64,000 nucleotides of DNA. Source: Alcaligenaceae bacterium (lineage in GTDB: Bacteria > Pseudomonadota > Gammaproteobacteria > Burkholderiales > Burkholderiaceae_B). Location of the stretch: the NCBI GenBank assembly GCA_013416445.1, contig JACCER010000006.1, positions 111,006-175,005 on the forward strand, given 5' to 3'. A program made the position numbers and the translations under genes. Positions 53,303-63,100 of this stretch are shown in pieces (positions within the stretch are counted from its first letter, which is position 1; each line of letters begins with the position of its first letter). The notes beneath the pieces were generated by a model. That model searched no databases and had not been told where the DNA came from. It worked only from the letters and a program-made list of their open reading frames with translations.

Positions 53303-53316
53303 GCCCACAACAACGC

Positions 53317-53344
53317 AAAAAACCGCTCCGAAGAGCGGTTTTTT
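53317..53344 (-). terminator. Strong intrinsic terminator of porin 2
   Basis: A perfect 12-bp stem (AAAAAACCGCTC and its complement) closed by the tetraloop CGAA. It has T-runs on both strands, so it can act in both directions. It lies 74 bases after the porin 2 stop. A second hairpin, GCAACCCGGC-aa-GCCGGGCTGC (53366-53387), lies between them. Confidence 0.85.
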
Positions 53345-53417
53345 GCTACAAGCTTAGTTCTTGCCGCAACCCGGCAAGCCGGGCTGCTACGGCGCATAGA
53401 CTAGCTATGCAAGCCGA

Positions 53418-54569
53418 TTAGAACGCGTGACGCAGACCAACAGCGAACAGTGTCGCTTTTGCATCAGGCAAGAAGTGTACGTGCTTGACGTAAGAACCAA
53501 TTGCGTAAACAGTGGTGCGCTTGGACAGGTTGTGGATGTAGCCCAGGCTGTAACCTTGCTGTTTGTCGTACTCGAAGTTGCCAGGAGCAGCATCGGGTGC
53601 GCTGCGTGGATCAGCCATGTGCCACGAAGCCATCAATTTGCCGTTACCGATAGGAGCAGTTGCGCCAACCAGGTAGGAATTGACTTTCAGGCCACGCTGA
53701 CCAACGAAGGTCTGGGGAACACCGCTAACATCACCAAACGTTTGTGCGCCGAACAGGCCGTTACGTGTTTGACCGAAAGCCAAGGAAACTTTAACGACTT
53801 CAAAGTCGTAGGCGCCGCCCAGGTTCCAGGACTTAAGAGTAACGTTGTCAGCAGGATTACCCGCTTTCATTTGCTCGTAGGTCAGTGCTACGTTGACAGG
53901 ACCATTTGCATAGCGCAAACCAGTTGTAACGGCACGCTTGTTAAGGTCTTTGTTGTTGTACTTAGTACCACCAATGGTGACATCCTTGTCCCATTGCTCT
54001 TTGCCATCAGCGTTAAACGAATAACCGGCGCCGAACTGGAAGCCCGAGAAGTTAGGCGACTGGTACATGACCATGTTGTCGTAGCGAACTGTGTTGGCAG
54101 CTGTAAATGCAGCACCAACGTTGGCTTGGTTAAACGCTGCGCCGAACGGATCGATAGCAACGAAGTACTTGGAAGTAATGTTGGTTTGACGACCAAAGTC
54201 TAATTGACCCCAGGAGTCACCCGCCAAGCCCAGTGTTGCCTGACGACCGAACAAACGACCACCTTGAGCCTGCTGGCCGTCGGAGATAGTAAAGCCGCTT
54301 TCCAGAACGAACACAGCGCGCAGGCCGTCGCCCAGATCTTCAGAACCTTTCAGACCCCAGCGGTTGCCGTTTTGGAAGTCTTGAACCAGGCCAATACGCT
54401 TGCTGTCGAGGTTGTTGCCAGCACGACCACCAACACGGCTGCTGGAGCCGCTAACTTTTTGGTAACCAACACCAACGTCAACAATACCGTACAGGGTAAC
54501 CGATGTTTCTGCCTGAGCAACGCCGAAAAAGCCGACTGTTAGAGCAGCAGCGAGCAGAGTCTTTTTCAT
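53418..54569 (-). CDS. Outer-membrane porin 2 (Gram-negative general porin)
   Basis: A 383-residue paralogue of porin 1. The start at 54569 gives the signal peptide MKKTLLAAALTVGFFGVAQA; a frame opening at 54614 lacks a ribosome site. ETSVTLYGIVDVGVGYQKV, GRLFGRQATLGLAGDSWGQLDFGRQ and the terminal phenylalanine mark the family. The CTACGGAGATTTCATAC leader and the strong terminator at 53317-53344 suggest high expression. The two porins share long near-identical blocks and most likely arose by tandem duplication. Confidence 0.93.
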   Translation of the reverse strand: MKKTLLAAALTVGFFGVAQAETSVTLYGIVDVGVGYQKVSGSSSRVGGRAGNNLDSKRIGLVQDFQNGNRWGLKGSEDLGDGLRAVFVLESGFTISDGQQAQGGRLFGRQATLGLAGDSWGQLDFGRQTNITSKYFVAIDPFGAAFNQANVGAAFTAANTVRYDNMVMYQSPNFSGFQFGAGYSFNADGKEQWDKDVTIGGTKYNNKDLNKRAVTTGLRYANGPVNVALTYEQMKAGNPADNVTLKSWNLGGAYDFEVVKVSLAFGQTRNGLFGAQTFGDVSGVPQTFVGQRGLKVNSYLVGATAPIGNGKLMASWHMADPRSAPDAAPGNFEYDKQQGYSLGYIHNLSKRTTVYAIGSYVKHVHFLPDAKATLFAVGLRHAF

Positions 54570-54659
54570 GTATGAAATCTCCGTAGATTTGAGTAAACAG
54601 AGCAGCGACTTCAAAATGAGTGCTGCTGCTCTTTCTAACTCCGCGATGGGAAGTTGAAG

Positions 54660-54676
54660 CTATTGCATCAAAATTC
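54660..54676 (-). promoter_or_regulatory. Leader block shared by both porin genes (porin 2 copy)
   Basis: CTATTGCATCAAAATTC on the plus strand, 91 bases upstream of the porin 2 ATG, matching the porin 1 copy in 16 of 17 positions. Upstream of it, 54780-54930 is strikingly AT-rich for this genome (runs of T and ATTATTTT) and may be an upstream activating region or regulator-binding zone. Confidence 0.45.
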
Positions 54677-55012
54677 GAGCCTTGTGGCTATGTTCGTGTG
54701 TGCAAAAGCACCAGTTTTCTTACTTTGTGTTGGCTATCCACAACAAAACACCAAGCCTAGACAATAAAACCTAGGGTTTACCCCGATGAAAATTAAGCGT
54801 TGAAGTAACAGCTTTATCAGTAATTGTGGCTTGATATTTTTTTTAAGTAATTACTGCAAATAATTGTTTTCATTAATTCTTTAAGTATTTAATGGCTATT
54901 ATTTTTTTGTATTATTTTCAAATATTTGCATTCATCCAAGCTGATTTCCAGCTTGAATCAGGCACATCCTAGGCCTAATCCAGGGCCGGCTGCCAACAAT
55001 GACATAGGAGGC

Positions 55013-55205
55013 TTAATTTATCAAACCTTTGCTTCACCGCTTAACCAGAATTCGCACACGCTGGGCATAGATATCGTGGTGCATAGCGCAATCAAGTATT
55101 TTGGCGGCAAGCATCGAGGCCAACAGTGTGCGCATGTCGGTGGGAGTGGAACATATTGATGACTTAAAGGCGGACTTGGCGACCGCTCTAGGCACATTGG
55201 GTTGA
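55013..55205 (+). pseudogene. Remnant of a Cys/Met-metabolism PLP enzyme
   Basis: Two pieces of one family in different frames. From 55013 the frame reads LIYQTFASPLNQNSHTLGI then DIVVHSAIKYFGG, matching the PLP-lysine region (normally DNTFASP...GADIVVHSATKYLGGH) of cystathionine gamma-synthase, OAH sulfhydrylase and methionine gamma-lyase. From 55110 another frame reads SIEANSVRMSVGVEHIDDL then KADLATALGTLG and a stop, the usual family C terminus. The N-terminal half and about 150 residues between the pieces are missing. It is a deeply decayed gene, not a functional one. Which member it was cannot be decided. Confidence 0.8.
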
Positions 55206-55246
55206 ATTAGAGGCAGTGTGATGTGCCGGATTGCATCGAATGCGTG

Positions 55247-56002
55247 TCAGGCAGTGCGCCCTCCGTCGATGGGGAGTTCTACCCCTGTTACCAGGCCGGC
55301 CGCATCTGAGGCCAGATATACCGCAGCACCAGCGATATCTTCGGGCATGGATAAGCGGCCGATGGGAATGGTGGCTATGACCTTGGCGCGGTTTTCGGGA
55401 GTATCGGGCATGCCCATGAAACGCTCAAGCAAGCCGGTTGCCCCCATGACAGGCAAAATGGCGTTGACACGGATCTGGTCGGGGCCTAGTTCTATGGCCA
55501 TCGAGCGCGTAAGGGTGTTGACCGCCCCTTTAGTCCCGTTGTACCAGGTCAGGCCAGGACGCGGCCGAACACCTGCCGTTGAGCTGACATTAATGATGCA
55601 ACCGCCCGTTCCACGTTTGCGCAGGTGCGGAATAAGGGATTTTGCGGTCAGGTAGATAGACTTCACATTGACGGCGTAAATCAGATCGAAAGTAGCCTCG
55701 TCGACATCGAGCATGGGCTGGCTGCTATGGGTGGTGCCGGCGTTATTGACCAGGATATCAGGCACGCCATAGGTTTTGATGGTGTGGTTTACCATGTTTT
55801 CGACTTGGTCGGCCTTGCTGACATCGCATGCCACCGGACTGGCATCCTGCCCAAGTTCTTTGGCCAGGCGCTCGGCGGCGTCTAGATTGATATCGGCCAG
55901 AACCACCTTGGCGCCCTCGCGAATATAGGCTCGGGCAATGCCTTCGCCAAAGCCCCCGCCAGCCCCGGTAACAATTGCAATTTTTCCCTTCAGTGCGGCC
56001 AT
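55247..56002 (-). CDS. Short-chain dehydrogenase/reductase (SDR)
   Basis: A 251-residue classical SDR oxidoreductase. The cofactor loop is TGAGGGFGEG (residues 12-21), with ADIN following beta-2, where the acidic residue favours NAD. NNAG, the catalytic Ser in INVSSTAG and the Tyr/Lys pair in WYNGTKGAVN are intact. The start at 56002 has a good ribosome site (GGAGACC). It follows the aldehyde dehydrogenase by 13 bases, so the two form an operon that may oxidise an alcohol or aldehyde. The substrate is unknown. Confidence 0.9.
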   Translation of the reverse strand: MAALKGKIAIVTGAGGGFGEGIARAYIREGAKVVLADINLDAAERLAKELGQDASPVACDVSKADQVENMVNHTIKTYGVPDILVNNAGTTHSSQPMLDVDEATFDLIYAVNVKSIYLTAKSLIPHLRKRGTGGCIINVSSTAGVRPRPGLTWYNGTKGAVNTLTRSMAIELGPDQIRVNAILPVMGATGLLERFMGMPDTPENRAKVIATIPIGRLSMPEDIAGAAVYLASDAAGLVTGVELPIDGGRTA

Positions 56003-56015
56003 GTTGGGTCTCCGT

Positions 56016-57455
56016 TTACTGTTCAAAGTTGTGGACTATGGTTTTGACGATACTCATTTCTTCTAGTGCCATAAAGCCCTTTTCACGGCCATGACCGCTT
56101 TTGCCAAAGCCGCCGAATGGCAATTCCACGCCGCCGCCCGCCCCATAGCAGTTGATAAAGACCTGGCCGCTATTAATGGCTTCAGCTACGCGTTGCTGGC
56201 GCCCGCCGTTTTCAGTCCAGACGCCCGCCACCAGGCCATATTCGGTGTCGTTGGCCAGCGCAATGGCGTCGGCTTCGTCGATGAACGGCATGGCGATGAG
56301 TACCGGGCCAAAGACTTCTTCTTTGGCTAGCATGTGGTCGCGCGGTACGTCGGCAAAAAAAGTGGGCGCCACGTAAAGACCATTGGCTGGCAAGTCTTGG
56401 GCCAACTCCCCCTGGGCGACGATGCGGGCGCCGCTGTTGACGGCATCTTCAATGAAGCGCTGCACGCGGCCCAATTGCCTAGCGTTGATAATAGGCCCGC
56501 AATCGAGGTCAGCGCTTTGCTGGCCAGTGCGCAGTTTGCTGAAGCGATCGGCAATGCGCGCCACCACATCGTCATAGATTTCCTGCTGTATCAGCAAGCG
56601 CGAACCCGCCGAGCAGGTTTGGCCGGCATTCTGGATAATGCCGTTGATGATGGCCGGAACAGCGCGATCAAGGTTGGCGTCGGCAAACACGACCTGGGGT
56701 GATTTCCCGCCCAGTTCAAGTACGCACTTGACGTAATTGCGCGCGGTTTCTTGCTGGACGATGGTGCCGACTTGCGGCGAACCAGTAAAAGAAACAAAAT
56801 TGACACCCGGATGCGAAATAAGCGCCGCGCCAGCGGTCGTGCCATAGCCCGGCACGACGTTGAACGAGCCGTCTGGGAAACCGGCTTCGGCCACCAGTTC
56901 AGCCAGCCTTAGTATAGACAGACTGGCGTCCTCGGCGGGCTTGATGACGGCGGCATTGCCCATGGCCAGCGCCGCCCCGACCGAGCGGCCCAGGATCTGG
57001 GTAGGATAGTTCCAGGGGATGATGTGGCCGGAAACGCCAAAGGGCTGGCGCACCACCCGCACAGCATGGTTGTTCTGGTAGGGAATGACTTCGCCGTGGA
57101 CTTTATCGGCGGCGCCGCCATAAAATTCAAAGTAACGCGCAAGCAACTTGATGTCGTTACGGGCGGTAGCCAGCACCTTGCCGCAGTCGCGCGATTCAAG
57201 CTCGACCAGTTCATCGTAGTGTTCCAGCACTTTTTGCCCTAAGCGGGACAAGGCGCGACCACGTTCAACCGCCGTAAACTTGCCCCATTCCCCTTTCAGC
57301 GCACGCCGGGCGGCCTGTACAGCCAGATCAATATCAGCGGCCTCGCCATCGGCGATTTCATTGAATATTTCCCCGGTTCCGGGGTCAATGACAGGGATGG
57401 TTTTACCTGACGTTGGCGCCAGCCACTTACCACCGATAAACACCTTGCCGTTCAT
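56016..57455 (-). CDS. Aldehyde dehydrogenase family protein
   Basis: A 479-residue NAD(P)-dependent aldehyde dehydrogenase. Catalytic residues are Asn149 (PWNYP), Glu247 (VLELGGKSP) and Cys281 (NAGQTCSAGSR). The cofactor segment FTGSPQVG is at about 224-231. It has the normal length. An AAGGAG ribosome site precedes the ATG, and a dyad overlapping the likely promoter lies at 57490-57505. It is first in an operon with the SDR. It resembles the gamma-aminobutyraldehyde, betaine and phenylacetaldehyde groups, but the substrate cannot be fixed. Confidence 0.92.
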   Translation of the reverse strand: MNGKVFIGGKWLAPTSGKTIPVIDPGTGEIFNEIADGEAADIDLAVQAARRALKGEWGKFTAVERGRALSRLGQKVLEHYDELVELESRDCGKVLATARNDIKLLARYFEFYGGAADKVHGEVIPYQNNHAVRVVRQPFGVSGHIIPWNYPTQILGRSVGAALAMGNAAVIKPAEDASLSILRLAELVAEAGFPDGSFNVVPGYGTTAGAALISHPGVNFVSFTGSPQVGTIVQQETARNYVKCVLELGGKSPQVVFADANLDRAVPAIINGIIQNAGQTCSAGSRLLIQQEIYDDVVARIADRFSKLRTGQQSADLDCGPIINARQLGRVQRFIEDAVNSGARIVAQGELAQDLPANGLYVAPTFFADVPRDHMLAKEEVFGPVLIAMPFIDEADAIALANDTEYGLVAGVWTENGGRQQRVAEAINSGQVFINCYGAGGGVELPFGGFGKSGHGREKGFMALEEMSIVKTIVHNFEQ

Positions 57456-57489
57456 GCGGTTTGCTCCTTTTGTATTGACTAGTTATATA

Positions 57490-57505
57490 AACTCATCATA
57501 GAGTT
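57490..57505 (-). promoter_or_regulatory. Candidate operator of the aldehyde dehydrogenase-SDR operon
   Basis: The dyad AACTC-atcata-GAGTT lies 35 bases before the ATG, next to a TATAAC-like -10 on the minus strand (57488-57483). A repressor bound here would cover the promoter. A second small dyad CCTGA-caca-TCAGG is at 57545-57558. No regulator gene is adjacent. Confidence 0.35.
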
Positions 57506-57617
57506 CGATAAAAAATAAGGCGAGAAAATTTCCCTAGTGATAACCCTGACACATCAGGAAAAGGTAACGCTCTTGAAAAAGACGGCATGCATCGGTTTGG
57601 GGCTCGTACACGCTTTT

Positions 57618-57654
57618 GTAGTTCGAATCAGGCACACAGTGCCGTAATCCGATA
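57618..57654. repeat. REP-like palindrome, copy 13 (degenerate)
   Basis: GTAGTTCGAATCAGGCA...TGCCGTAATCCGATAC, upstream of the SixA-like gene. Both ends are recognisable, with several substitutions in the stem. Confidence 0.55.
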
Positions 57655-57735
57655 CGACAACCTGGCAAGAATATAAAGCTGAAAAACGAACTTGCTATGA
57701 TCAAGACACAACCAGACCTTGCAAGGAACTAACTC

Positions 57736-58251
57736 ATGCGCCGACTCATGCTGCTTCGCCACGCCAAAGCCGACACTCCTGACTCTGTCCAAGATCATGA
57801 CCGGCCTCTTGCGTTACGCGGGCGCAGGCAATGCAAAGCCATGGGCGAATACCTACGCAGCCAAGGCTTGATTCCCGATCTTGTCGTTGTTTCAACAGCG
57901 CGCCGGGCGCAAGAGACCTGGAAACTGGTCTGCGAATCCTTTGCCAAGCCAATTAGCCGCCAAAACGAGACTCGCATTTATGAAGCCACCACAGACACGC
58001 TGCTTGAGGTCATCAGGGAAACAGCCGCCTCTGTTCATGTTTTGCTGCTGGTCGGCCACAACCCCGGATTTGAGCGATTGGCTGCCAGCCTGACTGGCAG
58101 TGGAAAAGCATCGGCCATCGGCAGACTGGAACAAGAGTATCCAACAGCAGGGCTGGCAGTCATTGATTTCGGGATGTGCGATTGGACTGAAATAAAAGCA
58201 GGCCAGGGCCACCTTGAGCGGTTTGAAACACTGGCTACGATTGATGCTTGA
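57736..58251 (+). CDS. sixA: Phosphohistidine phosphatase SixA-like
   Basis: A 171-residue histidine-phosphatase-superfamily protein. The phosphoacceptor His9 is in LMLLRHAKAD (the SixA form of the RHG motif), and the second histidine is in LLLVGHNPGFERLA. The short length without an insert domain fits SixA, which dephosphorylates phosphohistidine in signalling or phosphotransferase proteins. AAGGAAC is a good ribosome site. It is monocistronic. A T-run (58271-58279) soon after the stop may mark its 3' end. Confidence 0.85.
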   Translation: MRRLMLLRHAKADTPDSVQDHDRPLALRGRRQCKAMGEYLRSQGLIPDLVVVSTARRAQETWKLVCESFAKPISRQNETRIYEATTDTLLEVIRETAASVHVLLLVGHNPGFERLAASLTGSGKASAIGRLEQEYPTAGLAVIDFGMCDWTEIKAGQGHLERFETLATIDA

Positions 58252-58328
58252 CCGAGGCTTTGCTGCGCGCCGTTTTTTTTGCAAACATTGGGGTCGTGCG
58301 CGGCCTTGAATTGCTGCTAAGGAGTAGA

Positions 58329-58348
58329 TGCAATCTATTTTGATTGCA
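58329..58348 (-). terminator. Hairpin at the 3' end of tRNA-Arg
   Basis: TGCAATC-tatttt-GATTGCA, directly adjacent to the tRNA CCA end on the minus strand. The stem is perfect but no T-run follows on that strand. It may be a processing or termination signal. Confidence 0.4.
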
Positions 58349-58425
58349 TGGCGCGGCAGGAGGGGCTCGAACCCCCGACCCCGGGCTTAGAAGGCCCGTG
58401 CTCTATCCAGCTGAGCTACTGCCGC
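58349..58425 (-). tRNA. tRNA-Arg (anticodon UCU)
   Basis: A 77-nt tRNA with encoded CCA. On the minus strand it begins GCGGCAGTAGCTCAGCTGG, with the anticodon stem-loop GGGCCTTCTAAGCCC (anticodon TCT), the T arm GGGGGTTCGAGCCCC and the acceptor stem GCGGCAG/CTGCCGC with discriminator G. It decodes AGA and AGG. A GC-rich discriminator downstream of a TTAAAAT -10 candidate (58451-58457) resembles a stable-RNA promoter. Confidence 0.96.
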
Positions 58426-58630
58426 ATTGTTCAGTGCAGAGCGCGCATTTTAACGTGTTGCGGCGGAAACCGGAAAAGCCACTGAATTCGGGCACTTGCG
58501 CGCTATAAACCAACGCGCCGGAAATTATCACGTATCCCTTAAGCGAACTACTTACAATAGGTAGCGTGCACAAGCTGGTCAGATGCTACAGTTTCCCGCT
58601 TATCGATAAAAACATCTGGCTCCAACATTA

Positions 58631-59935
58631 ATGACCCGCTACTCCCCGCCTTTCAAGTATCTCTTGCGAACTCTTGCATCACTGCTTGTCGCACTAACGA
58701 CCAGTTCCGCCTTTGCCGGCATCACCTACAAACTGGATCGCCCCCAGGCGCTGGCGGGCGAAACGATCGAGATCACCGGCTTGCTGTTTAACGACACCGA
58801 TACGGCCATAGCCTGGACGGCGCCAAACAGCCTGGTGCTGCAATGGCGCAATCAAAAGGGCGATGCCATCCGCAGCCTGGCTTACCTGTCATCCGGTGCC
58901 GGGCAAGTCAATGTGCCGGTCAACAATTTCGTGAAACTCACCTGGCGTGCCGTGGTGCCGACCAAGGTCAAGGGCCTGCAAGCAGTCAATGTGGAAGGGG
59001 AACCAACGTTGCTGGCGCTAGACACCAGCCCGCTGGAAAAAAGCCCGGTATCAGGCACGCCAGCAACTGGCCCGGTGGTGGATGCTGGCGCTGCACAAGA
59101 CGGCCAGCGCAACGACCCTGCCCTGCCCGCCAGCGTAGTCGCTGCAACCGGCGCTTCTGTTACGCAAGGGCCTTCTGTTGCATCTAGGCAGTTAACCAGC
59201 CCGTCTTCGGCACTCGATAATTTCCGCAGCGCGATTTCTCCGCACGAACCGGTTTACTTCGACATAGGCAACAAAAACGGCCTCAATGCACGCTATCAGG
59301 TCAGCTTTAAATATCGTTTATTCACCCCTGACGATCCGCTCGCCCCCAAGTTTGAAGACAATATCTACTTGGGCTATACACAAACCGCGTTGTGGGACCT
59401 GGAATCAGACTCCCGCCCTTTTGTAGACACTTCATTTAAACCCAGCCTGTTCTGGCATAAAGACGCCTTGTGGCAAGCGCCCGGCAAGGACTGGTTCGTG
59501 GGGCTGGCCACGGGGGTAGAGCATGAATCAAATGGCAAAAGCGGCAATGACTCGCGTTCGATTAACTATGGCTATATACAGCCGGAATTCAACTATCGCT
59601 TCGATGGCGGCAGCACACTGACTTTTGCGCCGCGCGTCAAAGGATATTTCGGTGTATCCAACGAAAATTCAGACTACTCAGATTATGCCGGCCATATAGA
59701 CTGGAAACTGCGTTGGGCGCAGGACAATGGCCTGGTATTGTCGGGCTTGTATCGCCAGGGGCGGGCCAGCCACAACGCCAGTCAGATTGAAGCCGCCTGG
59801 CCGCTACGCCGGACCTTCCTGAACATGAATGGTTATTTGCACGTGCAGTATTTCAAGGGTTATGGGGAAACACTGCTTGGTTACAACCATAAAAGCCCTG
59901 GTCAGGTGCGGGTGGGGATTTCGTTGGTGCCTTAG
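58631..59935 (+). CDS. pldA: Outer-membrane phospholipase A (OMPLA)
   Basis: A 434-residue outer-membrane phospholipase A1. The signal peptide covers residues 1-29 (ending SSAFA). A beta-sandwich-like N-terminal extension and an Ala/Pro/Thr-rich linker (about 30-205), longer than in enterobacterial OMPLA, precede the 12-strand barrel. The active-site motif EHESNGKSG contains His298 and Ser300. YQVSFKYRLF and IQPEFNYRF are barrel strands with family character. It hydrolyses misplaced phospholipids in the outer leaflet. LplT, at 15.7 kb, handles the lysolipid products. Confidence 0.93.
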   Translation: MTRYSPPFKYLLRTLASLLVALTTSSAFAGITYKLDRPQALAGETIEITGLLFNDTDTAIAWTAPNSLVLQWRNQKGDAIRSLAYLSSGAGQVNVPVNNFVKLTWRAVVPTKVKGLQAVNVEGEPTLLALDTSPLEKSPVSGTPATGPVVDAGAAQDGQRNDPALPASVVAATGASVTQGPSVASRQLTSPSSALDNFRSAISPHEPVYFDIGNKNGLNARYQVSFKYRLFTPDDPLAPKFEDNIYLGYTQTALWDLESDSRPFVDTSFKPSLFWHKDALWQAPGKDWFVGLATGVEHESNGKSGNDSRSINYGYIQPEFNYRFDGGSTLTFAPRVKGYFGVSNENSDYSDYAGHIDWKLRWAQDNGLVLSGLYRQGRASHNASQIEAAWPLRRTFLNMNGYLHVQYFKGYGETLLGYNHKSPGQVRVGISLVP

Positions 59936-60130
59936 CCCTTGTATGTATTGATTGATGCGCTGGAGAACTGGCCTGATGTGGCGGCGGCGATAAAGCACCG
60001 GAACTGCCTCAGCGTGACTTCGCTTTTCATCTGCTTTATTTATACCTGATAGCTGAAAATTTGATTTTACGATAGCGCAGTTACCCCATACACTGGGACC
60101 ATAATCTATGTATAACGGAGACTGGCCCAA

Positions 60131-63100
60131 ATGAATGCCCCCCTTGATCAGGCGGTACTATCAGCGCTCGCCCAAGTATCCCTGGACGACAAATACACCC
60201 TGGAACGCGGCCGAGCCTACATGAGCGGCACACAGGCGCTGGTACGCTTGCCCATGCTGCAAAAAGCGCGTGACCGGGCTGCCGGACTGAATACGGCGGG
60301 CTTTATTTCCGGCTATCGCGGTTCGCCTTTGGGCGCCCTTGATCAGGCTTTGTGGAAAGCCAAAAAGCATTTGCACGATAACGATATCGTCTTCCAGCCT
60401 GGCCTGAACGAAGACCTGGCCGCGACCTCGGTATGGGGCACCCAGCAAGTCACGCTTTACCCCGACGCTACACGCGACGGCGTTTTTGGCATGTGGTACG
60501 GAAAAGGGCCAGGCGTAGACAGGTCAATGGACGTTTTCAAGCACGCCAACTCAGCCGGCACGGCGCGCCACGGCGGCGTGCTGGTGCTGGCTGGCGATGA
60601 CCACGGCGCCAAATCTTCAACCGTTGCGCACCAGTCGGAACACGCCCTGCAGGCAGCCGGCATTCCCGTCCTTTACCCATCGAATGTTCAGGAATATCTG
60701 GATTATGGGTTGCACGGCTGGGCCATGAGCCGCTACTCCGGCCTGTGGGTCGCCATGAAATGCGTTACCGAAGTGGTCGAATCCACCGCCTCGGTCGACA
60801 TCGACCCCGACCGCGCCCGTATCATTATTCCCGATGACTTCATATTGCCACCCGATGGCCTGAACCTGCGCTGGCCCGATCCGGCCTTGGTCCAGGAGGC
60901 CCGCCTGATCGACTACAAGTGGTATGCAGCACTGGCCTATACCCGCGCCAACAAACTCAACCGTATTGTCATTGACTCGCCGCGGCCGCGCTTTGGCATC
61001 ATGACGGCAGGCAAGGCCTACCTGGATACGCGCCAGGCCTTGGCCGACCTGGGGTTAGACGAAAACACCTGCGCCAGCATAGGCATACGCCTGATGAAAA
61101 TCGGCTGCGTCTGGCCATTGAATGCACAAGACGCACGAGAATTTGCCACCGGCCTGGAAGAAATCCTTGTGGTCGAGGAAAAGCGCCAGATACTGGAATA
61201 TGCGCTAAAAGAAGAACTGTATAACTGGCGCGACGACGTACGCCCCAGGGTATATGGCAAATTCGACGAAAAAGACAACGCGGGCGGAGAATGGTCGGTG
61301 CCACGCGGCCAGTGGCTGTTGCCAGCCAGCGCCGAGCTGTCGCCCGCGCTGATCGCACGCGCCATTGCCAAGCGTCTGGATAAAACCGACCTGCCCGCTG
61401 AAATACGGGCGCGAATAGCTGCGCGTATTGCCATTATCGACGCCAAAGAACGCGAGCAGCAACAACCCGCCATTGCCACCGAGCGCAAGCCGTGGTTCTG
61501 TTCAGGCTGCCCGCACAATACCTCTACCAACGTGCCCGAAGGTTCGCGAGCCCTGGCCGGCATCGGCTGCCATTACATGAGCATCTGGATGGACCGTAAA
61601 ACCGAGACCTTCAGCCATATGGGCGGCGAAGGCGCGGCATGGATAGGCCAGAAATCATTCACCACCGAAAAGCATGTTTTCGCCAACCTTGGCGATGGCA
61701 CCTATTTTCATTCGGGCATATTGGCGATACGTGCCGCCATCGCCGCCAACGCCAATATTACCTACAAAATACTTTACAACGATGCAGTCGCCATGACAGG
61801 CGGCCAGCCGGTTGACGGCATCTTGAAAGTGACCGACGTGGTCGCCCAGGTTCAGGCCGAAGGCGCAAGGAAAGTGGTTATCGTCACCGACGAGCCCGAG
61901 AAGTTCCAGGGTATAAAACTGGTGGGTAATCCTCCTGTATACCACCGCGACGAACTCGACCGGGTGCAGCGCGAACTGCGCGAAACCGAAGGCACCACTG
62001 TATTGGTTTATGACCAGACCTGCGCCACTGAAAAACGGCGCCGCCGCAAACGCGGTACCTACCCCGATCCGGCACGGCGCATATTCATCAACGATGCGGT
62101 CTGCGAAGGCTGTGGCGACTGCTCGGTCAAGTCCAACTGCTTGTCGGTCGAACCGCTGAACACGCCTGTTGGCACCAAGCGAAAAATCAATCAGTCGTCC
62201 TGCAATAAGGATTTTTCCTGTGTCAACGGCTTTTGCCCCAGCTTTATCACCGCCGAGGGCGCACAGCTTAAAAAACCCAAGCCGCAAGTGGATGCAACTG
62301 GCGGCGCCGGCAATAGCAGCCTTCCTTTGCCTGTGCTACCCGCCATCAACGGCAGCTACGGCATACTGGTGACTGGCATAGGCGGCACCGGCGTCGTTAC
62401 CATAGGCAGCCTGCTGGGCATGGCAGCTCACCTGGAAAACAAAGGTGTGACGGTGCTCGACATGGCCGGCCTGGCGCAAAAAGGCGGCGCAGTACTGAGC
62501 CACGTGCAAATTGCCGCCCATCCCGACGATCTCCACGCAACCCGTATAGCCACTGGCGAAGCCGAACTGATTATTGGTTGCGACGCCATTGTCACGACCT
62601 CGGCCGATGTCTTGTCTTGCGCGCAAAAAGACATAACCAAGGCGGCGATCAATAGCGCCCCAATTCCCACCGCCGACATCATCCGCAATCCCAAATGGCA
62701 GTTTCCCGAGGCAGCGGCCACACAAGACCTGACGCGCTCCATAGGGCAAGCCTGCGAATTCCTCAACGCCAATGCGCTGGCCCTGCGGCTGTTGGGCGAT
62801 GCAATATACGCCAACCCGCTATTACTGGGCTACGCCTGGCAAAAGGGCTGGGTACCATTGTCGTACGCAAGCCTGTTGCGCGCTATTGAGCTGAACGGCA
62901 TCACAATAGAAAAGAATGTATCGGCATTCGAGTGGGGTCGTGCAGCGGCGCACCATGGGGCGGCTGCGATCGCGCCGGATCTGGGAAAAAAGGAAACTGC
63001 GGCTACGGTTATTGCCATGCCGGAAACACTGGACCAGACCATAGCGCGCAACACGCAGTGGCTGGCTGCCTACCAAGACACCGCTTATGCGCGGCGCTAT

